From contig JAQGNC010000576.1 in NCBI GenBank assembly GCA_028292065.1, positions 1-17,610 on the forward strand: DNA of 17,610 nucleotides, read 5' to 3'. The position numbers were made by a program, and so were the translations under genes. Shown one piece after another: positions 13,266-17,610 of this stretch. The number at the start of each line of letters is the position of its first letter. Position 1 is the first letter of the stretch. The stretch is from Betaproteobacteria bacterium (GTDB lineage: Bacteria; Pseudomonadota; Gammaproteobacteria; Burkholderiales; SG8-41). The notes beneath the pieces are model-generated. The model had not been told where the DNA came from and did not search any database. It saw only the letters and a program-made list of their open reading frames with translations.

Positions 13266-14702
13266 ATGGGCTCCATGAACGAAACCATCAGAAAGCACTT
13301 CCACTCGCTGCGCTCGACCGCTCCTTTCTGGTCGCTGCGCGTCTTCGAAGAATCGCGCGAGCACCTCGCGGTGCGCCAGGACACGATCGAGCCGCCGCGG
13401 CTTTCCAGCGACCACGGCGCGATGCTCGTCGCGATGACCGATGGGGGTTACGGCTACTGCGCGACGAGCGATCTCACGCCGGCCGGCCTGCAGAGCGCAC
13501 TCGACCGCGCGAGCGCGTGGGCCGCATCGACTCGCGGCGCGAGTGTGCATCCCTACGATCCGCGCGACATGCCCGCGCCCAAAGGCGAGCGTCTCGCGCC
13601 ATCGACTGCGGCGCCTACGCGCTCAAGCAGCGAGCTCTACGACCTGATCGCCGACGAATGCCGCAGCGCGCGAGTCGATGCCCGCATCGTCGAGCGCTAC
13701 GCCGCGATCGAGCTGCGCCGTGCGGACCAGCTCTACCTCACCAATACCGGCGGCGACGTCCGCCAGCAGTTCGTGTACACCGTGCCTTACGCGCACGTGA
13801 CGGCGAACGAAGGGAGTGAGACGCAGAGCCGCAGCTTCCTCGACGCGCGGCAGGGCGGCTTCGAGCGTCTCGCCGACAGCGGCTTTCGCGGCTGCGGCGC
13901 GCGCCTCGCGGACGAAGCCTTGCAGCTGCTCACCGCGCCGAACTGCCCTTCCGGACGCATGGATCTCATCCTCATGCCCGACCAGATGATGCTGCAGATC
14001 CACGAATCGATAGGCCACCCGCTCGAGCTCGACCGCATCCTCGGCGACGAGCGCAACTACGCCGGCACGAGCTTCGTCACGCGCGAAATGTTCGGGACTT
14101 ACCAGTACGGCTCGAAGCTGCTCAACGTCACTTTCGATCCGACGATCGCCGACGAGCTCGCGACCTACGATTTCGACGACGACGGAGCCGCGGCCGAGAA
14201 AGTGTGGCTCATACGCGAAGGCGTGCTCGAGCGCCCGCTCGGCGGGCGCATCTCGCAGGCGCGAGCGGGCATGGCCGGCACCGCGAACTCGCGCGCGTGC
14301 TCGTGGAACCGCGCGCCGATCGATCGCATGGTGAATCTCAATATCGAGCCGGGCAGCCACAGCCTCGCCGACATGATCGGCTCGGTCAAACGCGGCGTGC
14401 TCATGCGCAGCAACGTGTCGTGGTCGATCGACGACTCGCGCAACAAGTTCCAGTTCGGCTGCGAATGGGGCGAGCTCATCGAGGACGGCGAGCTCAAAGG
14501 TGTGGTGAAGAACCCGAATTACCGAGGCGTGTCGGCCGATTTCTGGCGCAGCCTCGCGATGGTGGGAAACCGCGACACCTTCGAAGTCCACGGCACCCTC
14601 TTCTGCGGCAAAGGCGAGCCGAACCAGGTCATCCACGTCGGTCACGCCGCGCCGGCGTGCCTCTTCAAAGACGTCGAAGTATTCGGCGGGCAGGACGAAT
14701 GA
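13266..14702 (+). CDS. TldD-like metalloprotease (TldD/PmbA family, catalytic subunit)
   Basis: This 478-residue protein matches the length of E. coli TldD (481). In that family TldD pairs with TldE (PmbA) to form a zinc metalloprotease that trims peptides such as the microcin B17 precursor and degrades unfolded peptides. The HExxxH zinc motif is intact as HESIGH at 246-251, followed by PLELDRILGDERNYAGTSF. The C-terminus has FCGKGEP, GHAAPACLF and a final VEVFGG strand, which supplies the Cys-containing third-ligand region of the family. The start at 13266 is the first ATG; another at 13275 is equally possible, as neither has a clear ribosome site. The frame is open back to 13011, but that part is repeat DNA. 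The partner gene overlaps the stop by 4 bp. It is cytosolic; its peptide substrate is unknown. Confidence 0.9.
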   Translation: MGSMNETIRKHFHSLRSTAPFWSLRVFEESREHLAVRQDTIEPPRLSSDHGAMLVAMTDGGYGYCATSDLTPAGLQSALDRASAWAASTRGASVHPYDPRDMPAPKGERLAPSTAAPTRSSSELYDLIADECRSARVDARIVERYAAIELRRADQLYLTNTGGDVRQQFVYTVPYAHVTANEGSETQSRSFLDARQGGFERLADSGFRGCGARLADEALQLLTAPNCPSGRMDLILMPDQMMLQIHESIGHPLELDRILGDERNYAGTSFVTREMFGTYQYGSKLLNVTFDPTIADELATYDFDDDGAAAEKVWLIREGVLERPLGGRISQARAGMAGTANSRACSWNRAPIDRMVNLNIEPGSHSLADMIGSVKRGVLMRSNVSWSIDDSRNKFQFGCEWGELIEDGELKGVVKNPNYRGVSADFWRSLAMVGNRDTFEVHGTLFCGKGEPNQVIHVGHAAPACLFKDVEVFGGQDE

Positions 14703-16027
14703 GCTCGACGATGCAGTCGCAGTTCTTCGAGCTCGCCGACGCGCTCACGCGTGAGTGCGCCGGCGGTGAAGCCCTGCTGTGCTCGCTGTCGGCGGAGCGC
14801 TCCGACTTCGTGCGGTTCAACAAGGCGCTCGTGCGGCAGGCGGGAACCGTCGAGCAGCGCTATCTCACCCTGCGCCTGATCGCCAGGGGGCGGCAGGCTT
14901 CGGCGACGATCGCGCTCGCCGGCAGTGCGGACGATCTCGAGCTGGCGCGCTCGACGCTCGGGCGAGTGCGTGCAATGCTCGCGCACCTCCCCGAAGACCC
15001 GTGGCTGCTGATCGCCGAGACGCCGACGTCGACGACGACCGAGCGGCGCGGCCGCTTTCCGCCCGCCGAAGAGATCGTGCAGCACGTCGTGCGCGACGCG
15101 AAAGGCCTCGACTTCGCCGGGTTCTATGCGGCGGGGACGATCTATCGCGGCTTTGCGAACAGCTTTGGTCAGCGCAACTGGCACGAGGTCGACACGTTCA
15201 ACTTCGACTGGAGCCTGCACCTGCGCGCGGACAAAGCGGTGAAAGAGGGATACGCCGGTTTCGACTGGGACCCCGCGGTGTTCAGGGCGAAGATGGAGAG
15301 GGCGACGCAGCAGCTCGAGTTGCTCGAGCGGCCGCCGGTCACGCTCGAACCGGGCGAGTACCGCGCGTATCTCACGCCTTCGGCGCTCGAGGAAATCACC
15401 GGGCTCCTGTCGTGGGGCGCTTTCTCGGCGCGCTCGCGCGCGACGCGGCAGAGCGCGCTGCTCCGAATGGAACATGGCGAGCGTCTGTCACCGAAAGTGA
15501 CGCTCACCGAAAATACCGAAGGCGGCATCGCGCCGCTATTCCAGCACGACGGTTTCGTGAGACCGCCGCGGGCGACGCTGATCGATCGAGGTACCCTCGC
15601 CGAAAGCCTCGTGTCGCCGCGTTCGGCAAAGGAATACGGGCTGCCGGCGAACGGCGCCGGCTCGGCGGAAAGCCCTGAATCGCTCGATCTCGCCGCAGGT
15701 GACCTCGACGCCGCGGATGCGCTCGAAGCGCTCGATAGCGGGCTTTACATCGGCAATCTCTGGTATCTCAATTATTCGGATCGTCCGGCCGGGCGCATCA
15801 CCGGCATGACGCGCTTCGCCACGTTCCGCGTCGCAGGCGGCCGAATCGAAGCGCCGGTCAATCCGCTGCGCTTCGACGACACGATCTATCGGATGCTCGG
15901 CGAGAACCTGATCGACTTCACACGCGAGCGCGAGATGCTGCTCAGCACCTCGACTTACGACGAGCGCTCGACCTCGAGCTCGCACCTTCCCGGCGCACTG
16001 CTTCAGTCCCTGCGCTTTACCCTATAG
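14699..16027 (+). CDS. PmbA/TldE-like subunit (TldD/PmbA family, non-catalytic)
   Basis: This 442-residue protein (E. coli PmbA has 450) is the expected partner of the TldD-like protein. It lacks HExxxH, as TldE does, but has the family's N-terminal SDFVRFNKALVRQAGTVEQRYLTLRL segment near 35-60, a central LTPSALEEITGLLSWGAFSA block and the C-terminal SGLYIGNLWYLNYSDRPAGRITGMTRFATFRV block, followed by VNPLRFDDTIYRMLGENL. Its ATG overlaps the TldD stop (ATGA), so the two are almost surely co-translated. The sequence is well away from textbook PmbA, so this pair may be a paralogue rather than the housekeeping TldD/PmbA; that is inference. The third gene of the operon follows after 9 bp, with its ribosome site overlapping this gene's stop. 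Confidence 0.87.
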   Translation: MSSTMQSQFFELADALTRECAGGEALLCSLSAERSDFVRFNKALVRQAGTVEQRYLTLRLIARGRQASATIALAGSADDLELARSTLGRVRAMLAHLPEDPWLLIAETPTSTTTERRGRFPPAEEIVQHVVRDAKGLDFAGFYAAGTIYRGFANSFGQRNWHEVDTFNFDWSLHLRADKAVKEGYAGFDWDPAVFRAKMERATQQLELLERPPVTLEPGEYRAYLTPSALEEITGLLSWGAFSARSRATRQSALLRMEHGERLSPKVTLTENTEGGIAPLFQHDGFVRPPRATLIDRGTLAESLVSPRSAKEYGLPANGAGSAESPESLDLAAGDLDAADALEALDSGLYIGNLWYLNYSDRPAGRITGMTRFATFRVAGGRIEAPVNPLRFDDTIYRMLGENLIDFTREREMLLSTSTYDERSTSSSHLPGALLQSLRFTL

Positions 16028-16036
16028 GAGGCGCTC

Positions 16037-16465
16037 GTGGCCGATGTCGTTCGCAAAGTCGAATACTTTTCGATCGTCGTCCCGAATACCGCGGGCAAAG
16101 CTTTCGGCGTGCTCTCCGCGCTCGTGAGCTCAGGCATCGACCTGCTCGCGTGCGTCGGCACACAGCGCGGCCGCCGCGCGCAGATCGACGTCGTTCCCGC
16201 GGACGCCAAGCGCTTCAAGGCAGCCGTGAAGAAAGCCGGGCTCACGTTCACCCCGCAGAAAAGCGGTTTCATGATCCAGGGCAAGGACCGCTCCGGCGCT
16301 TTGACCGATCACCTCAAGAAGCTCGGCGACAGCCAGATCAACGTGACCGGCATTGAAGGACTCAGCGCCGGTGAAGGCCGCTGGGGCGCAATCATCTGGG
16401 TCGGCGCCGAGGACGTGCGCAAGGCGGCGAAGGTGCTGGGCGCTACCGCGACGGCGCACCGGTAA
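16037..16465 (+). CDS. Small tandem ACT-like domain protein
   Basis: This 142-residue protein starts at a GTG at 16037, five bases after AGGAGG, which itself overlaps the upstream TAG stop. Residues 8-56 (VEYFSIVVPNTAGKAFGVLSALVSSGIDLLAC...) look like an ACT ligand-binding domain with its typical strand, PxxxG loop and helix. Residues 76-135 (SGFMIQGKDRSGALTDHLKKLGDSQINVTGIEGL...) look like a second one. There is no enzyme domain. Small tandem-ACT proteins usually bind amino acids or other small molecules and regulate a partner. Here the obvious partner is the TldD/PmbA pair, whose peptide products are amino acids or short peptides. The ACT assignment rests on pattern only; the function is inferred. 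Confidence 0.75.
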   Translation: MADVVRKVEYFSIVVPNTAGKAFGVLSALVSSGIDLLACVGTQRGRRAQIDVVPADAKRFKAAVKKAGLTFTPQKSGFMIQGKDRSGALTDHLKKLGDSQINVTGIEGLSAGEGRWGAIIWVGAEDVRKAAKVLGATATAHR

Positions 16466-16481
16466 CGCCGCTCTGGGGGCG

Positions 16482-16953
16482 GTCATCGCGAGGAGCCGCA
16501 AGGGCGACGCGGCGATCTCGTGGCGCACGGTTTTCAAACCACTTTTCGAGCGCCTCGGGATTGCTTCGTCACCGCGTTCCTCGCAATGACCCACACCTGT
16601 CATCGCGAGGAGCCGCGGCAGCGCGACGCGGCGATCTCGCGGCGCACGGGTATCAAACCACTTTTCGAGCGCCTCGGGATTGCGTCGTCACCGCGTTCCT
16701 CGCAATGACCCACACCTGTCATCGCGAGGAGCGGCGGCAGCGCGACGCGGCGATCTCGTGGCGCACGGTTTTCAAACCACTTTCGAGCGCCTCGGGATTG
16801 CTTCGTCACCGCGTTCCTCGCAATGACCCAACCTGTCGCCGCGAGGAGCCGCGGCAGCGCGACGCGGCGATCTCGTGGCGCACGACGCACGCCGTTAAGG
16901 ACGTTGTTCGAGCGGCCCGCGATTGCTTCGTCACGGCGTTCCTCGCAACGACA
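16482..16953. repeat. Array of four 117-119 bp tandem units with inverted ends
   Basis: Units begin at 16482, 16599, 16718 and 16835. Each opens with GTCATCGCGAGGAGCCGC (GTCGCC in the fourth) and closes with GGGATTGCTTCGTCACCGCG then TTCCTCGCAATGAC, which is an imperfect inverted copy of the opening, so each unit could fold as a long hairpin. Between the ends, units 1-3 share TGGCGCACGGTTTTCAAACC or a close variant, containing the palindrome GGTTT-TC-AAACC, and then a TTTCGAGCGCCTC segment. The fourth unit has diverged in the middle. The array fills the gap between the ACT-like gene and the next gene on the opposite strand. The right half also occurs singly at 4490-4526. Confidence 0.9.
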
Positions 16954-16956
16954 GTC

Positions 16957-17292
16957 TTACGTCACCGCCGCGTAAAGGGCCACCACCGACGCCAGCACCG
17001 CGACGACGAGCGCGCTCATCGCAACCGCCGATGCGCGGCGTATGCGCTTTTCGGTATCGACCGCGCCCTGCTCGAGCGCCGCGACCGTCAGGCGCAACTG
17101 CTCGGCCAGCTCCTTGATGTGAGCGGCGTCCTGTGACGCGGCAGCCTGCAGCTCCGCAATCTGCTGCTGGACCACGCCGGGCTCCTGCGCCGGGTCGCCG
17201 GCCTTCCGGGTGAAAGCGGGCTTCGCGGCGGCGACGATGTTGCCGACGTGCGGGAGGATGAGTTTTACTGCGGGCCACAACCACGTCGGCAT
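16957..17292 (-). CDS. Small coiled-coil protein with C-terminal membrane segment, function unknown
   Basis: This is a 111-residue protein from the ATG at 17292. I do not recognise the family. An N-terminal hydrophobic stretch (WLWPAVKLILPHVGNIVAAAKPAF, about 4-27) is followed by a Pro-rich hinge, a Gln/Ala/Glu-rich segment at about 40-85 that looks like a coiled coil, and a membrane span at about 88-110 (ASAVAMSALVVAVLASVVALYAAVT). It is probably tethered to the inner membrane. The ribosome site (AGGTTTACCC) is weak, and the frame is open further upstream to 17574 through repeat DNA, which I reject. It lies between two repeat clusters. The ordered layout of helix, coiled coil and span makes a real gene likely. 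Confidence 0.62.
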   Translation of the reverse strand: MPTWLWPAVKLILPHVGNIVAAAKPAFTRKAGDPAQEPGVVQQQIAELQAAASQDAAHIKELAEQLRLTVAALEQGAVDTEKRIRRASAVAMSALVVAVLASVVALYAAVT

Positions 17293-17396
17293 GGGTAAAC
17301 CTGATGATGAATGCTGAATGCGGATGATAAAGCGAACCGCGGCGCCGCGCGGCGCGCTGCTTCCAGGCGATCTCTCGCAGGAATGCCGTGTGACCG

Positions 17397-17460
17397 CGGC
17401 TGCAGGCGAGGCGCCTGCGCTGCACAAAGCGGCCGTTGTAGCGCAGGCGCCCTCGCCTGC
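17397..17460. repeat. Facing pair of GCAGGCG/CGCCTGC palindromes
   Basis: The first copy (17397-17421) is identical over 25 bases to 12007-12031. The second copy (17443-17460) is inverted relative to it: GCAGGCG at 17443-17449, CGCCTGC at 17454-17460. The arms of one can pair with the other, giving a larger hairpin with a loop around 17422-17440. Confidence 0.85.
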
Positions 17461-17516
17461 AGCAGAGTCGAAACGCCGACTTTCCAGTGAGGTGGTTCTC
17501 AAATTCGCGTCACAAT

Positions 17517-17599
17517 CCGTTCGCCCTGAGCAGGCGCACTGCGCCGCAGTCGAAGGGTGAACGGCAGTGTTCATGCTTCGACAAGCTCAGCACGAACGG
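17517..17599. repeat. TTCG-type dispersed palindromes (two elements)
   Basis: CCGTTCGCCCT (17517-17527) faces AGGGTGAACGG (17554-17564) with one wobble pair, and GTTCATGCTTCGACAAGC (17569-17586) leads into TCAGCACGAACGG (17587-17599). Both resemble the widely scattered repeat built from CGTTCG, CTGAGCTTGTCGAAG and GAACGG. The first has an insertion (about 17532-17548) where the TTGT core would be. Confidence 0.75.
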
Positions 17600-17610
17600 C
17601 CTTCCATACT

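Larger units (their letters stand above)
17293..17610. other. Gene-free, repeat-filled right end of the window
   Basis: No gene is supported. The region holds two GCAGGCG/CGCCTGC palindromes in opposite orientation (17397-17460) and two TTCG-type palindromes (17517-17599). The rest shows nothing I can identify. Confidence 0.6.

Noticed and set aside
14204..14698. Extension of the PmbA-like frame upstream of 14699
   Set aside because: It runs inside the TldD coding region in another phase and reads as Arg-rich shadow sequence; the ATGA overlap start is typical for this operon.
16482..16953. CRISPR array
   Set aside because: Units of 117-119 bp are repeated whole, with no short direct repeats separated by unique spacers and no cas genes nearby.
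16561..17136. Open frame across the repeat array
   Set aside because: It is translated repeat DNA and runs antisense through the small coiled-coil gene.

Overview
The window is a high-GC bacterial chromosome segment, by eye in the mid-60s percent. Five genes for Bug-type (TctC family) periplasmic solute receptors stand among single catabolic enzymes. That receptor expansion is typical of Betaproteobacteria of the Burkholderiales type (Bordetella, Cupriavidus, Variovorax and uncultured relatives). Genus-level placement is not possible from the sequence alone. No rRNA, tRNA, CRISPR array, transposase or phage gene was seen.

Layout. From about 13,035 down to 1, every gene is on the minus strand. 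In transcription order they are: Bug receptor 5; Bug receptor 4; a carboxymuconolactone-decarboxylase (CMD) family protein that overlaps a Gfo/Idh/MocA oxidoreductase by one base; a gene-free stretch of about 430 bp; a superoxide dismutase-rhodanese fusion; Bug receptor 3; a cyclase (PF04199 type); Bug receptor 2; an MmgE/PrpD family protein; Bug receptor 1; an ACMSD-type amidohydrolase; and an oxaloacetate-decarboxylase-like member of the isocitrate lyase/PEP mutase superfamily, cut by the window edge. From 13,266 to 16,465 a plus-strand operon encodes a TldD-like metalloprotease, a PmbA/TldE-like partner overlapping it by 4 bp, and a small tandem-ACT-like protein. A repeat array follows, then a small coiled-coil membrane protein on the minus strand, then more repeats.

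How the genes fit together. The enzymes (lyase, amidohydrolase, PrpD-type dehydratase, cyclase, CMD, NAD(P)-dependent oxidoreductase) suit the breakdown of organic acids or aromatic-derived compounds. Bug receptors usually capture carboxylates in the periplasm. No TctA/TctB membrane subunit is present, so the receptors must share a distant permease or act as sensors. Which receptor serves which enzyme is inference.

The gaps between genes are unusually rich in short palindromic repeats of at least five families: 8-bp GTGAACGG tandems, GGGGTCTGACCCC palindromes, CCCTCTCCC hairpins, GCAGGCG/CGCCTGC palindromes, and a 117-119 bp tandem unit with inverted ends. Some bracket single genes. The most unusual protein is the SOD-rhodanese fusion: its four metal ligands are kept but several conserved second-shell residues are replaced.
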